DNA from: Methanolobus mangrovi
Lineage (GTDB): Archaea > Halobacteriota > Methanosarcinia > Methanosarcinales > Methanosarcinaceae
NCBI RefSeq assembly: GCF_031312535.1
Contig: NZ_CP133594.1
Span: forward strand, 1,841,934 to 1,905,933
Direction: 5' to 3'
Length of the DNA stretch: 64,000 bases
In this document: positions 44,904-55,677 of the stretch, piece by piece
How positions within the stretch are numbered: the first letter of the stretch is position 1
Layout: each line of letters begins with the position of its first letter
The notes under the pieces: generated by a model
What the model was told of the DNA's origin: nothing
Databases searched by the model: none
What the model saw: the letters and a program-made list of their open reading frames with translations, nothing else
Program-made: the position numbers and the translations under genes

Positions 44904-47900
44904 CGTAATTTCACACCCGTAATACTTGTAATATTATTTTCCTGCATTGCAACTCCAATTGTACGCTCAGCAGCCTCTATCATCGGTTTTCTGAGAGAGA
45001 CAACTATGAACTGTGCATTGGCAACTGCCGTTTTAACTCTCTGCGCAACCTTTCCGGCATTGGATCCATCAAGGAACATGTCAATCTCATCGAATGCATA
45101 GAAAGGTGCAGGCCTGTACTGCTGGATAGCGAAAACAAATGAAAGGGCAGTAAGACTCTTCTCACCACCGGACATGGCTTCCAGACGCTGCAGGGTCTTT
45201 TCTTTTGGCTGTGCCTTCAGTGTCATGCCACCTGCAAAAGGATCGTCATAATTATCGAGAACCAGCTCACCGATACCATCAGAAAGTTCATTGAATATTT
45301 CCTTGAAAGGCCCGTTTATACCATCATAGGTTTCCATGAAAGTATCTTTTTTGAGCTGCTCATATTGTGTTATGCGCTCAAGTATCTGCTCCCTTTCCGA
45401 GGACAGAGTGTCACGCCTTGTAACAAGTTCATCGAGCCTTGCCTCAACCTCGTCATATTCATCTATTGCACGCATGTTAACAGGTTCAAGACGCTCCATT
45501 GCCTTCTCGATAGAACCTATCCTTGTGCGTACGGTTTCATAATTAGGAACTTCTTCAGATTCCTCGATTCCACGCCTCTGGATCTCTTCTGCAAGTTCAA
45601 CAACCTGCTCCTCAAGAGCATCCTTTGTGGCTTTCAGGGCCATCATCTGGCGATTGCCTTCATCGAACCTGAGCCTTATCTTCTCAAACTCTTTCTTAAC
45701 AGAAACATGTTCTTCATGCAGTTGGGCACGTTCCAATTGCAGTTCCTTTAATTTTTCAGCAAGCTCTGTTTCACGCTGCTGTTTTTCAAGGAGAGATGCC
45801 TCAAGTTCAGTTATCTTGACCCTGAGATCGGCCACACGTTGCTTATGTGTGGCTTTCTTCTCATCCATTGATTTGATAAGTTCCCTGTTTTCCTCGATCT
45901 TTGAAGACGCGTAATTGCGATCAAGATTAAGCGCATTCAGTGTGGAATCAATGTCACGAACACGGCCATCCAGACGCCTGATCTCTTCATCAAGCTGTTC
46001 TGCCTGCCTGTTAAGTTCCGGAACTTCAGAACCTTCTAGTTTCTTTTCCAGTACCTCTATATCCTTTTCAAGTGACTGGACAAGTTCTTCCTTTTCCTGC
46101 TTCTGGACAACTGTCTGGTCCATCTCATCCCTGAGCACCTTGCGTGACTCTTCTATCTCTGCAAGTTCCTGAGCTTTTGCTTCAATTAACTGGGTAAGAC
46201 GTTCACTCCTACCTGATATCTCTTCAAACTGCATCTGCTTCTTGGAGATCTCCTTATCGTGCTCATGAATCTCACGGTTGACCTGAGAGAGATGCCCTTC
46301 TACCTGATCCAGCTTCTTGATAGCATTGCTGCGTCTGGAATCATACTCGGTTATCTTTTCAGCAATCTTTACAAGCTTATCTTTCTCAGAAGCAGCGAAC
46401 GAAAGACCAGTATTCTGCTGCTGGGAACCGCCCACCATTGCACCGCTCTTTTCAATGACCTCACCTTCAAGAGTGACCATCCGCAGACCACCCATAAGAC
46501 GACGTGCATTTGTCAGGGTATCCACAATGAGAGTGTCCCTGAACACATACCAGAAAGCAGCTTCGAATTTCTTATCAAAATCTATAAGGTCGATGGCATA
46601 GCCCACCACACCGTCCCTGTCAGAAAGGTCTTTGTACGGCCTGCGGGCTTCCATTTTGTTCAATGGAAGGAATGTAGCCCTGCCACCTCTTCTTTGTTTG
46701 AGGAAAGCTATTGCCCGGGCAGCATCTTCATCATTTTCGACAACAACTGCCTGCATACGTCCACCAGCGGCAATTCCAAGGGCATTGGAATATTTCTGGT
46801 CAACACTGCCGAGTTCTGCTATAGTACCATATATGCCTGGTAAGCCATGGTGTTTTTTCTCATTCATCACCATGTCCACTGATTTGGAATACTTGCTGTG
46901 GTCCTCTGCCGCACGAACACGGACCTCTATCCTGGCATAATCATTCTCATACTTGCGAAGCTCGTCTTCAATTTCCTTTACTATGACCTTTAACTGGGAA
47001 CGGTTGAGCTCAAGGTCGTCAATATCCTTGGTAAGAACATCTATCTTCTCATTGAGCTTCTCTATATCATATTGAACAGAAAGTGTGTCACTTCCAGAGG
47101 ATTCCGATTTTGATTTGGCATCTGCGATCTCACTCTCGATATCACGGACTTCCGCAGACTTTCGCCTCAGAGAATCAAGCAAGCGGTCTTCCTGACGCAT
47201 CAGCTCATTTTTCTCATTCTTCAATGTCTCAAGTTTAGACTTAAGAGTACTGAGCTCGTCCCTTGTCTGGGCAAATTTGGCATCGACATCTGCGATCTTA
47301 CTCTGGAGAAGCATGCGCTCAGTCTTGCGCTCGGACATTTCGGACAGGATGCTTTCCTTTCTCATTGATTCTTCTGAGATATTGGAATCCAGCCCTTCAA
47401 GCTTACCTTTTATCTCATCGATCTCAACAAAGATCTTCCTTCGCCTTGATTCGACATCCTCCATTTCCTTTTCAGAAAGTTCAATGGTGTCAACACACCT
47501 TGAAACTTCACCCCTGATACCTTCGATATCCTTTTTTATCTGGATCTGCTCATCTTCACCCATTCTCTGGATGTTCAGGGTCATTTCCTCAAGATCCTGT
47601 TCAAGCTTCTCCACACTAAGCCTTTTGGCATCAAGGTCAAGTTCCAGTTTTCCAAGAACATCATCCTTGGCCAGGATATCATCAGCAACAGACGACAGTT
47701 CTACCTTAGCATCCTTGAGCTTTGCAAGCAGGACAAAGCCCTCGAATTTCATTTTTTCTTCTTTGAGAGATTGATATTTCAGGGCCTGGTCACGCTCTGT
47801 TTTGAGTTTCTCAAGTTGCTGGCCAACCTCATCGATGATTATATCTACTCTTTCAACCCGCTCTCGTACGATCTCAAGCTCACTCAGTGCCCTGTCCCTT

Positions 47901-48424
47901 TTACTGTCAAACTCAGCAACACCGGCGATCTCATCGATGATCTTACGTCTCTCGGTAGGAGTCATATTGATGATGCGTGTAACGTCACCCTGCATCACAA
48001 CATTATAACCTTCAGGAGTAACCCGGGCTTTTGCAAGATAGTTATGGACATCCGTAAGACTTGCGGCTTTCCCGTTGAAATAGAAATAACTGTAATATCC
48101 GGAATCGGTCTCACGAATCTTCCTTGTGATTGTGATCTCGTCTGCATCATATGGCATTTCACGATCAGTATTATCGAAACGAATCGTCACCTGTGCAAAA
48201 TCTGGCTTCTTCGAGCTTTCGCCATTGTATATAAGATCAGTAAGCTTTTCAGCCCTCATAGTCCTGGAACTTGATAATCCCAGCACAAAGAGAATACCAT
48301 CTATGATATTCGATTTACCACTGCCGTTTGGACCCGAAATTGTGGTAAAACCATCAAAAAAAGGTATTTTTACCTTTTTCCCGAAGGATTTGAAGTTTAT
48401 AAACTCAAGTTCCTTTATATGCAC
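44900..48424 (-). CDS. smc: Chromosome segregation ATPase SMC
   Basis: This 1174-aa protein has an N-terminal head with Walker A GPNGSGKSNI (near residues 32-41), and two long coiled coils (about 165-500 and 680-1020). The hinge lies at about 510-660, with GIYGTIAEL and AAGGRMQAVVV. The C-terminal head has signature MSGGEKSLTAL, Walker B PFYAFDEIDMFLD and a D loop. GTG start with GAGG ahead. With ScpA and ScpB it forms the condensin-like complex. The scpA start overlaps its stop. Confidence 0.97.
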   Translation of the reverse strand: MHIKELEFINFKSFGKKVKIPFFDGFTTISGPNGSGKSNIIDGILFVLGLSSSRTMRAEKLTDLIYNGESSKKPDFAQVTIRFDNTDREMPYDADEITITRKIRETDSGYYSYFYFNGKAASLTDVHNYLAKARVTPEGYNVVMQGDVTRIINMTPTERRKIIDEIAGVAEFDSKRDRALSELEIVRERVERVDIIIDEVGQQLEKLKTERDQALKYQSLKEEKMKFEGFVLLAKLKDAKVELSSVADDILAKDDVLGKLELDLDAKRLSVEKLEQDLEEMTLNIQRMGEDEQIQIKKDIEGIRGEVSRCVDTIELSEKEMEDVESRRRKIFVEIDEIKGKLEGLDSNISEESMRKESILSEMSERKTERMLLQSKIADVDAKFAQTRDELSTLKSKLETLKNEKNELMRQEDRLLDSLRRKSAEVRDIESEIADAKSKSESSGSDTLSVQYDIEKLNEKIDVLTKDIDDLELNRSQLKVIVKEIEDELRKYENDYARIEVRVRAAEDHSKYSKSVDMVMNEKKHHGLPGIYGTIAELGSVDQKYSNALGIAAGGRMQAVVVENDEDAARAIAFLKQRRGGRATFLPLNKMEARRPYKDLSDRDGVVGYAIDLIDFDKKFEAAFWYVFRDTLIVDTLTNARRLMGGLRMVTLEGEVIEKSGAMVGGSQQQNTGLSFAASEKDKLVKIAEKITEYDSRRSNAIKKLDQVEGHLSQVNREIHEHDKEISKKQMQFEEISGRSERLTQLIEAKAQELAEIEESRKVLRDEMDQTVVQKQEKEELVQSLEKDIEVLEKKLEGSEVPELNRQAEQLDEEIRRLDGRVRDIDSTLNALNLDRNYASSKIEENRELIKSMDEKKATHKQRVADLRVKITELEASLLEKQQRETELAEKLKELQLERAQLHEEHVSVKKEFEKIRLRFDEGNRQMMALKATKDALEEQVVELAEEIQRRGIEESEEVPNYETVRTRIGSIEKAMERLEPVNMRAIDEYDEVEARLDELVTRRDTLSSEREQILERITQYEQLKKDTFMETYDGINGPFKEIFNELSDGIGELVLDNYDDPFAGGMTLKAQPKEKTLQRLEAMSGGEKSLTALSFVFAIQQYRPAPFYAFDEIDMFLDGSNAGKVAQRVKTAVANAQFIVVSLRKPMIEAAERTIGVAMQENNITSITGVKLR

Positions 48425-48451
48425 GCGATTCCTCTGTTTTTATAAAAATGA

Positions 48452-49294
48452 TTATTTTCTTCGTGTAACTATCACGACAGCATCTTCATCTTCGCGCGCC
48501 TCAATTGTCTCATATTTAGAGGATACGGCTTCTGTTTGTTCTTCGCATGAGGATTCACCTTCCTCTGCAACAATATATTTACAGGAATCCCTATCCTGGC
48601 GTGAGGTCCTGTCAATCCGAAGTTTGCGCTCATCATCTGTTTCTGCGATGATGTATTCAGACCTGCGGTCGGGTTCAGGCATTTCAGGTTGCTTTACAGA
48701 AGGAACTTCCCTTACATTGAAACGCAGATTTGGAGACGAGGCGGGCTGAACATTTCCCGATGAAGGCTCTGATTCATCAGACCTGATCGAAACCTTTGTG
48801 TTGAATGGTTTTGCTGAAGGTGACGTTTCAGCCGAAACTGAACGAAAAGAAGGAGAAGGCGATGAAGGAATCGCTGATAATGGGGATACGGGCTTTGGTT
48901 GTGAGGTAGTTACTGAAGGTGCGACCGGTTTAGGTTCTGGTCTGTAAACTTTAGGAGTTGCTGTTGGAACTGCTGATTCCTTTACAGGTTCAACTGAAGA
49001 TTTCTGCTCCACTTTATTTTCGCGGGGAACAGGTACCTCCTTCATGGAACGGATCATTGACTTTTGATCAAGGAGTTCATCCATGACACCATTAAGATTG
49101 CTGCTAAGAGTCTGAACTTTACGTTCGAGTTGCGCAATTCGATTATTGAAATCAAGATCGTTCTTAAGGTCACTTCTAATCTCCCGTAATATAGATTCAC
49201 GGAGATTATTCTTGATATCATCTAATTCTGTTTCTTTTTCCTTGAGCTGCCGCTCAAGGCGTTCAATCACAAAGTCCCTGTTTTCAGTATTCAT
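48452..49294 (-). CDS. Uncharacterised coiled-coil protein with disordered Pro/Ser-rich region
   Basis: From the ATG at 49294 (GAGG seven bases ahead) this is a 280-aa protein. Residues 1-85 form a highly charged coiled coil (heptads such as IERLERQLKEKETELDDIK and RIAQLERKVQTLSSNLN). Residues 86-190 are rich in Pro, Ser and Val and look disordered; the rest is charged (RRSEYIIAETDDERK, KYIVAEEGE) without a fold I recognise. An in-frame GTG at 49348 is less likely. It sits between rad50 and smc, 27 bp before smc, so it is probably co-expressed with smc-scpA-scpB. It could tether or regulate that complex; this is inference from position only. Confidence 0.75.
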   Translation of the reverse strand: MNTENRDFVIERLERQLKEKETELDDIKNNLRESILREIRSDLKNDLDFNNRIAQLERKVQTLSSNLNGVMDELLDQKSMIRSMKEVPVPRENKVEQKSSVEPVKESAVPTATPKVYRPEPKPVAPSVTTSQPKPVSPLSAIPSSPSPSFRSVSAETSPSAKPFNTKVSIRSDESEPSSGNVQPASSPNLRFNVREVPSVKQPEMPEPDRRSEYIIAETDDERKLRIDRTSRQDRDSCKYIVAEEGESSCEEQTEAVSSKYETIEAREDEDAVVIVTRRK

Positions 49295-49431
49295 GAAAAG
49301 CCTCGCAAATCCATTCAGTCCCTCATCGCTGCTATACGACAATACCACTTTAATATATGAGTAAAAGTATAATATATCTTATGGTCGCTAGATGTATTTT
49401 TTTCAAGTATTAAATAAGTATTCACTTCAAC

Positions 49432-52092
49432 TCATCTTGCATATATTGCCGAATTATTGGTGACAGGGTCCTTCTCTACAGCAAATACATGATCAGCCGA
49501 GTCAATAAGTGATTCGTCATGAGAAACTATGAGAATTTGTGCAACCCCTATATCCCGCATCATATCTATGAGCTTTATCAACTGATGCACATGTCCCCTG
49601 TCAAGGAACACTGTCGGTTCATCCATGATAAGAGGCGGAAGCCCTGCACCATCATGAGATGATGTGCCCAGTGAAAGCAGGCGGTATATGGCGCAGCGAA
49701 GTACAAGATTAAACAAAGCACGTTCTCCACCACTTAGGAGCTTTGGTTCAAGGGCAGTGCCATCCTTTTCAAACACTGTCAGATTGTAATCAGCATCCAG
49801 CATCACATGAGAGTATGCATTATTGGAATACATAAAAGAGAATATCTCGTTGATCAGCCGGTCAAGTGTCTGTATGTTACTGGAACGCAGTTGTGCGCGT
49901 ATGCGCATATACATGCTCTCAAGGTTCTCAGCATCAGAGTAAACGGCATTGAGATACTCAGCCCTATTCTTCAGAACATTGAGATTCTTCTTAAGGTCTG
50001 AAAGCCGCACCCTGTCATTTTCAGCCATTCCGGCCTTCTTCATGACATCATCTTTTTCAAGCTTCAGCCGGTCAATTTCCGAATTGATCTTTCCAAATGC
50101 AAAACCATAGTCCCTGTTAAGGGATTCAAGTTCTGTTTTATTGAACTTGCCTATTTTATCCTCAATTTCCTTCAGGGATTCTTTCTTCTCACCAATCTGT
50201 CCGTCAAAGAGCAAAACCATTTCCTGAATGCTTTTTATTTTGTCATTCATCTGCCTTATTTCTGAATTGATCTTTTCAAACTCACCCAGTATCTTCTGCA
50301 TTTCCCGGGCAAGACCAAGACTTTCAAGGAACTTTGAATGTTCTTTCAGGACAGATTCTTCATCCTGCCTTATCTGCATGACCTTTGCTTTTGTCTCATC
50401 AAGGGACTTCTCCAGAGACTCTTTACCGGACAACAGTTCCTTGATCTTCAGTTCATCTTCCTTTAAGCGCAGGCCATACTCTTCAATTCTCTTATTATCC
50501 CTCTCAATAGCCTCTTTTGCAGAATCAATACCCCTTACAACAGTATCGATCTCTGATTTACAACCACGGGCTAACCTGACCTTATTCACCCTGCCTTCGG
50601 CTTCAGTCTGTTTGACCTTGAGTTCGGATAATTCAGTTTCCAATTTCTTTACTGTTTCATTATCAGAAGCGGTTGATTCTTCTACACAGGAACCTTTCAG
50701 ATCCTGACCGCATGTAGGGCACTTACCGGCTTCCAGTAGCTGTTTTGAGCGTTCCAGCCGGGTCTTGATTTCGGAAATTTTCACCTTCAGCTCAGCATCC
50801 CTGCCATGGAATCTCTTCTGCTGGTCATTAACAAGGTCGAGAACTTCATCAATGTTTTCAAGTTTTTCAAGACTGAAACCCAGAGACACTATCTTAGATA
50901 CGATATTCTTGTGTTCACCTTCAAGTTCTTCAATGCGGACCTTGTGAGTTCCAATCTCAGAAAGAACACTTTTTATTTTGGATTCGACATCCTTCGCCGC
51001 ATATTCAATGGATTTTGCCTGTTTCTCCAGATCTTTCACAGACTGACCCATGTTAAGGAGGTCCTTTTCATAAACTGCCCTTTTACTTTTCAGATCGCTC
51101 AGCGAGTCCCTCAAAGAACGCTCTTCTCCATCCAGCTTCGCAACCAGAGACTCAACATCTTTTGAATCGGCTTTTAACTGTGACCCTATTTCGGATACTC
51201 TGACCTGTTTTGATTCAAGAAGGTCTTTGTGGGTATGTATGTTCTTTGAAAGAGAATCTATAGAAACGTATGATTGTGATTTTCTGTCAGTCAGGTCCTT
51301 TATCTGTTGCTGCACAGATCCTTTCCTGACGGAAAGTTCGTTTAATTCAGATATCTTTTTTGTAACATCATCTATGAGAGAACGTGTCCGGTCCCTCTTT
51401 TCATTCAGAGAGGAAACTTCAGCATCAATTTCCCCGGACCTTGTCCTGAGAGCTGACAGCCTTCCAGCCGGATCAGTATCCTCGATGAGCTTGATTTCAC
51501 TGGCAACTTCTTTACTACGCCTTTCGTTATCCCTCTGATGACGCCCTACACCTACTCTGGCACTTGAAGCTCGTTCCCGGTACTCTTCCAGTTTACCGAG
51601 CTGCAGAAGACCATCTATCATTTTCTGGCGGTCCTTTGGCTTGGAATTTATCAGGACATCAATTTCACCCTGACGTATGTAAACACAGTTCCGGTAAGCC
51701 TCTTCATCCATATTCAGAAGAGATGTTACTGCTTCGTAGGTTCGTGTTGCCTGATCGAATATTATTTCCCCGTCCTTCATAAAGACAGATTTAGTATTGG
51801 AAGCGCGCCCTTTTTCCGGGTCATTCCGGAAAGATTGTTCCACAGAATAATTATGACCGCTCTGCTCGAATTCAAGTGAGATAGATGCCTTTGAAGCACC
51901 TTTGGTAATGATATCGGAAAGTACAAAATCCCTATCCAGCGTCTTGCTTCCGAAAAGTCCTGTAAAACATGCTTCAAGAAGACTGGACTTGCCACTGCCA
52001 TTAACACCTGAAACAACTGTAACACCGCTCTTAAATGAAAGATCAAGCTGCTCATAGCTTCTGATATTATCAACTTTCAGTCGTTTTAACAT
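49432..52092 (-). CDS. rad50: DNA double-strand break repair ATPase Rad50
   Basis: This 886-aa protein has an N-terminal head with Walker [11 protein letters not shown] (near residue 33) and an antiparallel coiled coil interrupted by the zinc hook CPTC (near residue 458, in [11 protein letters not shown]). The C-terminal head has signature [12 protein letters not shown] and Walker [13 protein letters not shown]. The ATG at 52092 overlaps the mre11 stop (TGATG). With Mre11 it tethers and processes DNA ends. Confidence 0.97.
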   Translation of the reverse strand: MLKRLKVDNIRSYEQLDLSFKSGVTVVSGVNGSGKSSLLEACFTGLFGSKTLDRDFVLSDIITKGASKASISLEFEQSGHNYSVEQSFRNDPEKGRASNTKSVFMKDGEIIFDQATRTYEAVTSLLNMDEEAYRNCVYIRQGEIDVLINSKPKDRQKMIDGLLQLGKLEEYRERASSARVGVGRHQRDNERRSKEVASEIKLIEDTDPAGRLSALRTRSGEIDAEVSSLNEKRDRTRSLIDDVTKKISELNELSVRKGSVQQQIKDLTDRKSQSYVSIDSLSKNIHTHKDLLESKQVRVSEIGSQLKADSKDVESLVAKLDGEERSLRDSLSDLKSKRAVYEKDLLNMGQSVKDLEKQAKSIEYAAKDVESKIKSVLSEIGTHKVRIEELEGEHKNIVSKIVSLGFSLEKLENIDEVLDLVNDQQKRFHGRDAELKVKISEIKTRLERSKQLLEAGKCPTCGQDLKGSCVEESTASDNETVKKLETELSELKVKQTEAEGRVNKVRLARGCKSEIDTVVRGIDSAKEAIERDNKRIEEYGLRLKEDELKIKELLSGKESLEKSLDETKAKVMQIRQDEESVLKEHSKFLESLGLAREMQKILGEFEKINSEIRQMNDKIKSIQEMVLLFDGQIGEKKESLKEIEDKIGKFNKTELESLNRDYGFAFGKINSEIDRLKLEKDDVMKKAGMAENDRVRLSDLKKNLNVLKNRAEYLNAVYSDAENLESMYMRIRAQLRSSNIQTLDRLINEIFSFMYSNNAYSHVMLDADYNLTVFEKDGTALEPKLLSGGERALFNLVLRCAIYRLLSLGTSSHDGAGLPPLIMDEPTVFLDRGHVHQLIKLIDMMRDIGVAQILIVSHDESLIDSADHVFAVEKDPVTNNSAIYAR

Positions 52093-53576
52093 CACAGGTA
52101 ATCACCCAGATTGTACTGGCGGGGTTTTACAGAGTCCTGAGTCTTTTTATCCTTACTCTCTGACTCTTTTTCATCCTTTTTGATTTCTGAAGGAATTTCA
52201 GCGTTGACTTTCGCATCTTCTGCCACAGACATTTCAGCAGTATCTTTGCCAGTTATATTTTCAACAACAACATCTGCCATTTCAGAAACAACGGTCTTTG
52301 GCACTTCACTTACTAAGTTCTTGTTTAATGTGTCTTCTTTTGATTCTTCCATATCTGCCATGATATTTACTTCAGCTAACTGAAATGTCTCAACTTCTTG
52401 TACATCTGCAGAGAGAACATAGGGAATATCACTAGGAACAGATTCAGTAAAATCAATCTTTTCAAGCAACTGCCCTAATTTGGTTTCAGCTTCATCATCC
52501 ACTTTTGTCTTCACAATCTGTGGATCCCGTATTATATCATCAAGAAGCAAGCCGCCAGCTGTAAGATCCATTTTTTTGATCTCTTCCTTGACAACATCAT
52601 CCGGGTCGGAAAAAGATACTTTCAAAGAAGCATCATCCAGTGTATCGACCCCTGTACGAAGGTCTTTTATCCCCGGCACCAGTGCACCTCTTGCCAGAAG
52701 GAACTTCTCTATTTCACTGAAATCCAGCTTTGCTTTAACGTCACCCGAAATCTCTACGAAGACAACTTTCTGAGCAATATCATATTCCATTACTGTGGAA
52801 AATACATCATCGTGAGCATTCGGAGCTTCTGTGAGCGTGACAGGTATGAATACAAATTCACGTGTTGGAATTACACGTTTGCTTATCTCGATCCCGCCCT
52901 CTCCAATAGTGACGATGTTATACGCTCGTGGTTCACGTTCGGAAGTACTGTTCCTTTCAGTACTGCCACAGTAGGTAACCCATGCATCACTAACTGTTAT
53001 GACCTCGTTCTTGTGATTGTCTCCAAGAAGAACTGCATGAACATCAAAAGGAATTGATTCAATTACATCTTTAATATCCCAGTCACCGAAGGCGAAAGGC
53101 TTTACCAGCTGGTGCATTGCAAGAAGATTGTACCGTGCATCAGTTGCTTTGCCTTCAAATACAGAATAATCGAATAAAGGTATCTTTGTCCTGGGCACAC
53201 TATCAATACCATATAATGCAACCTCACCAAGCCTGTAAGGCTCAGTGCCAAGACGAGTCACAAGACCAAGGCTGCTGTAAAGATCAAGCCACTGAGTACT
53301 CTGCTTGCTCTCATGATTACCAACAATTGCAAGAAGCGGGATTCCTGCACTTTTCAGCCTTGAGAACAGCCCCATGGCATCAAGAATATCGTCAAGTGTG
53401 GGATTCCTGGAATCAAACAGGTCACCTGCATGCACCACGGCATCCACGTTCATACTAATAGCATCATCTACAACAGTGGAAAAAGCATTGAGAAAATCCT
53501 GCCGGCGCACATCACTGTGATACTGCCGGTATCCAAGATGGGTATCCCCTGTGTGGACTATCCTTATCTCATCCAT
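52092..53576 (-). CDS. mre11: DNA double-strand break repair nuclease Mre11
   Basis: This 494-aa protein has a metallophosphoesterase domain (residues 1-220) with the metal motifs GDTHLG (D11, H13), GDLFD (D52), GNHE (N87, H88) and MHQ (H155). The fifth motif is GDNH (D186, H188) where other Mre11 proteins have GHxH. A capping domain follows (about 225-300). The Rad50-binding region (about 310-385) leads into a 110-residue acidic Glu/Asp/Lys/Val-rich tail, probably disordered. Coupled to rad50; the pair heads the block of chromosome-maintenance genes on this strand. Confidence 0.94.
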   Translation of the reverse strand: MDEIRIVHTGDTHLGYRQYHSDVRRQDFLNAFSTVVDDAISMNVDAVVHAGDLFDSRNPTLDDILDAMGLFSRLKSAGIPLLAIVGNHESKQSTQWLDLYSSLGLVTRLGTEPYRLGEVALYGIDSVPRTKIPLFDYSVFEGKATDARYNLLAMHQLVKPFAFGDWDIKDVIESIPFDVHAVLLGDNHKNEVITVSDAWVTYCGSTERNSTSEREPRAYNIVTIGEGGIEISKRVIPTREFVFIPVTLTEAPNAHDDVFSTVMEYDIAQKVVFVEISGDVKAKLDFSEIEKFLLARGALVPGIKDLRTGVDTLDDASLKVSFSDPDDVVKEEIKKMDLTAGGLLLDDIIRDPQIVKTKVDDEAETKLGQLLEKIDFTESVPSDIPYVLSADVQEVETFQLAEVNIMADMEESKEDTLNKNLVSEVPKTVVSEMADVVVENITGKDTAEMSVAEDAKVNAEIPSEIKKDEKESESKDKKTQDSVKPRQYNLGDYL

Positions 53577-53683
53577 CAGGGACTATGATATGTATTTCCA
53601 GTTTTTAATTGTTTGGGCTCAGGACTTCAATGCATATATGAGAAACAAAATAGAGAAATATAAAATAGATTCTACAATTATTT

Positions 53684-53692
53684 TTTATATAA
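53684..53692 (+). promoter_or_regulatory. Promoter of the first pilin-like cassette
   Basis: TTTATATAA, inside TACAATTATTTTTTATATAAT. The same string, with two base changes (TACAATTATCCTTTTATATAAT), precedes the second cassette at 58462-58483. Transcription would start near 53712, leaving a very short leader before the ATG at 53719. Confidence 0.6.
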
Positions 53693-53718
53693 TTAGCTAC
53701 TAATTATAATGGGACATT

Positions 53719-54186
53719 ATGGATAGCAAAGGCCAGATAACTATAGACTACCTGATCAGCATAACTGTTTTTATGTTCGCAGTTATTTTTGTGTTCAACT
53801 ACACTACAGGAATATTTACACCATTCCATTCTAATTCTGATGAAGTTACATTAGTTGCTGACAGAACCTCAACTGTCCTTGTAGAAAAAGTGCTGAATGA
53901 AGGCGATGAAACAGTCCCTAACATGGTTAATTCAGCAAAGGTTGATGATTTCTTTGAAGACCTGGATGATAACTATGAAAATACCGTATATCAGCTTGGC
54001 CTGGAAGGATCATACCTCAGGTATGACCTCAACGTTACATTAGAGAATGAAACCGGAATGATCAATATGACTGGTAAGACAATACCATCCGGTGTCAATG
54101 TAGGCCAGACAAAACGAATAGTCTTACTGAAAGATGCAGGTACAGGAAGCACAGAAGTTGCAATAATGTCATTCAGGGTGTGGTAA
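53719..54186 (+). CDS. Pilin-like protein A1 (first gene of cassette A)
   Basis: This 155-aa protein begins MDSKGQITIDYLI, a short basic leader with Lys-Gly followed by Q-x-T-x-D, close to the archaeal class III (type IV pilin/archaellin) processing site. One hydrophobic helix (residues 9-29) comes next. The exported part contains TPF[H/Q]SNSDEVTL, several Asn-x-Ser/Thr sites and ends VRVW/FRVW as in its paralog B1 at 58510. I associate this family with the small membrane proteins encoded near pil-type genes in haloarchaea (DUF72xx group; from memory, not checked). Function unknown; probably a minor subunit of a surface filament or a pseudopilin-like complex. Confidence 0.8.
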   Translation: MDSKGQITIDYLISITVFMFAVIFVFNYTTGIFTPFHSNSDEVTLVADRTSTVLVEKVLNEGDETVPNMVNSAKVDDFFEDLDDNYENTVYQLGLEGSYLRYDLNVTLENETGMINMTGKTIPSGVNVGQTKRIVLLKDAGTGSTEVAIMSFRVW

Positions 54187-54187
54187 T

Positions 54188-54802
54188 GTGATCTGGAGAT
54201 TATTTGGAGAAAAAGAGAGCACGCATGCCCAGATGCATACCCTTGAAGCTATGATGGCAGCACTGATCATGATAGGAGTGATAGTGTTTGCCGTAGAGGC
54301 AACCTCACTCACACCCCTGACATCATCAACTGCAAACGCACATATTGAAGCCCAGTTACAGACCATGGGGCAGGATATGCTGAATGTACTATCCTACACT
54401 TCTTCCGGCCAGGACTCTGCTCTCAAGAACGATGTGAAGAATTGGAACGGGACGGAATTCGTATGGAACGGAACAGAATACAGGTCGACAGATTCCAGTA
54501 ACACCACTCTGGTAAATAGTTCCCTTGCTGACATATTTTCGTTTATCGCAATTCCAAGAGGAATTGCACATAATGTCCATTTTACGTGGACAAATGATGA
54601 TGGTGTCACAATATCAAGATCTTATATCTACAATGGCGACCCATCCGATAACGCAGTAATTGTCTCAAAAAAAATACTCCTGTCTGACCCTGATATCGGA
54701 AATACATCATCATTCATGGTAAATACAGGCATACCTGATGCAGACAATACTAGTGATTTTTACAACATTGTCAATGTTAAAATGACACTCTGGAGAATGT
54801 GA
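54188..54802 (+). CDS. Pilin-like protein A2 (second gene of cassette A)
   Basis: This 204-aa protein has a GTG start placed one base after the A1 stop; the ribosome binding site AGGGTG lies in the end of A1, the same junction as between B1 and B2. A short charged leader with HAQMHTLEAMM is followed by a hydrophobic helix (about 18-37). The exported domain has conserved TSLTPLTSSTANAHIEAQL and GIAHNV, YIYNG[D/E]PSDNAV blocks shared with B2 (58988). Four or more N-glycosylation sequons. Function unknown. Confidence 0.8.
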   Translation: MIWRLFGEKESTHAQMHTLEAMMAALIMIGVIVFAVEATSLTPLTSSTANAHIEAQLQTMGQDMLNVLSYTSSGQDSALKNDVKNWNGTEFVWNGTEYRSTDSSNTTLVNSSLADIFSFIAIPRGIAHNVHFTWTNDDGVTISRSYIYNGDPSDNAVIVSKKILLSDPDIGNTSSFMVNTGIPDADNTSDFYNIVNVKMTLWRM

Positions 54803-55677
54803 GAACATTGAAACGTGATGGAATAAAAGAACTTGATGAAAGAGCACAGTTGCTCCTGATAGCAGGATTTGCAGTAGGAGTAGGTATAGTAGTGCTCACT
54901 ATCATGTTGAACAACGTAATATATGCCAGTAACATCGCCTCAGAATCAAGCATTGACACTTCACGTTATGACATGGCAAATACAGTTCAGATGACATCAG
55001 AAGCTTATGAGGATGCTTACAGATATGCCATAGAAGGTACAAATCTGAACTCTACAAAATTTGAGCAGTATCTGGACGAATATTCAGAAACCGCATCCAA
55101 AAATTATGCACTATCGGGATTGACCTTTAGCTTTGAGAATAATACATTATATGAACCATACTTCAGTCAGAATGGACTTGTGGATGGAAATCATGACTGG
55201 ACAGTTATCAGTAATGTCAATACCACTGATGTATTCCTATTGGACATACCAGACCCTGCTAAATTAGGAAATAGTTCTAACAGCTTGTTAGTGACAATTG
55301 ATAATGAATCGGAAACTATCTGGTCTATGGAACTGTACAACTCCAATGGAACCATCAACATCAATGTTTCATACCAGTCATCAATACTAACATATACAGC
55401 CTCCAATTACACTTCTATCAACGTGACCGGTAATGAAATCAACAACGTTAATAAGGTATTCCATTTTGAAGATAATACAGAAGGAACTGATTATTCGATA
55501 AATATCTTCAATGGTAGCAACACTGTAGGATACTGCACCTTTTCAGGAAACCTGACATCAGGAGAAGAATTTGTATTTGCAAGGCATAGTGTTGTCAATC
55601 CTACAGTTACCATGTCATCCAGTGAGATGAGCGTTACCCGCAATCTGCCAATATCTTTGCCAGGGAGGAACATATGA
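54799..55677 (+). CDS. Pilin-like protein A3 (third gene of cassette A)
   Basis: This 292-aa protein from GTG (54799), overlapping the A2 stop by 4 bp; TTG at 54808 would align better with its paralog B3 (289 aa). Leader ERAQLLLIAGF, one membrane helix (about 20-42), then an exported domain with YASN[I/T]ASESSI shared with B3 and many Asn-Ser/Thr sites. The leader has A-Q instead of G-Q at the expected cleavage point. Ends overlapping A4 (ATGA). Function unknown. Confidence 0.8.
   Translation: MRTLKRDGIKELDERAQLLLIAGFAVGVGIVVLTIMLNNVIYASNIASESSIDTSRYDMANTVQMTSEAYEDAYRYAIEGTNLNSTKFEQYLDEYSETASKNYALSGLTFSFENNTLYEPYFSQNGLVDGNHDWTVISNVNTTDVFLLDIPDPAKLGNSSNSLLVTIDNESETIWSMELYNSNGTININVSYQSSILTYTASNYTSINVTGNEINNVNKVFHFEDNTEGTDYSINIFNGSNTVGYCTFSGNLTSGEEFVFARHSVVNPTVTMSSSEMSVTRNLPISLPGRNI

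Noticed and set aside
45336-48274. Many frames antisense to smc
   Set aside because: They mirror the charged coiled-coil codons; composition (Ser/Leu-rich) and lack of motifs show they are shadows.
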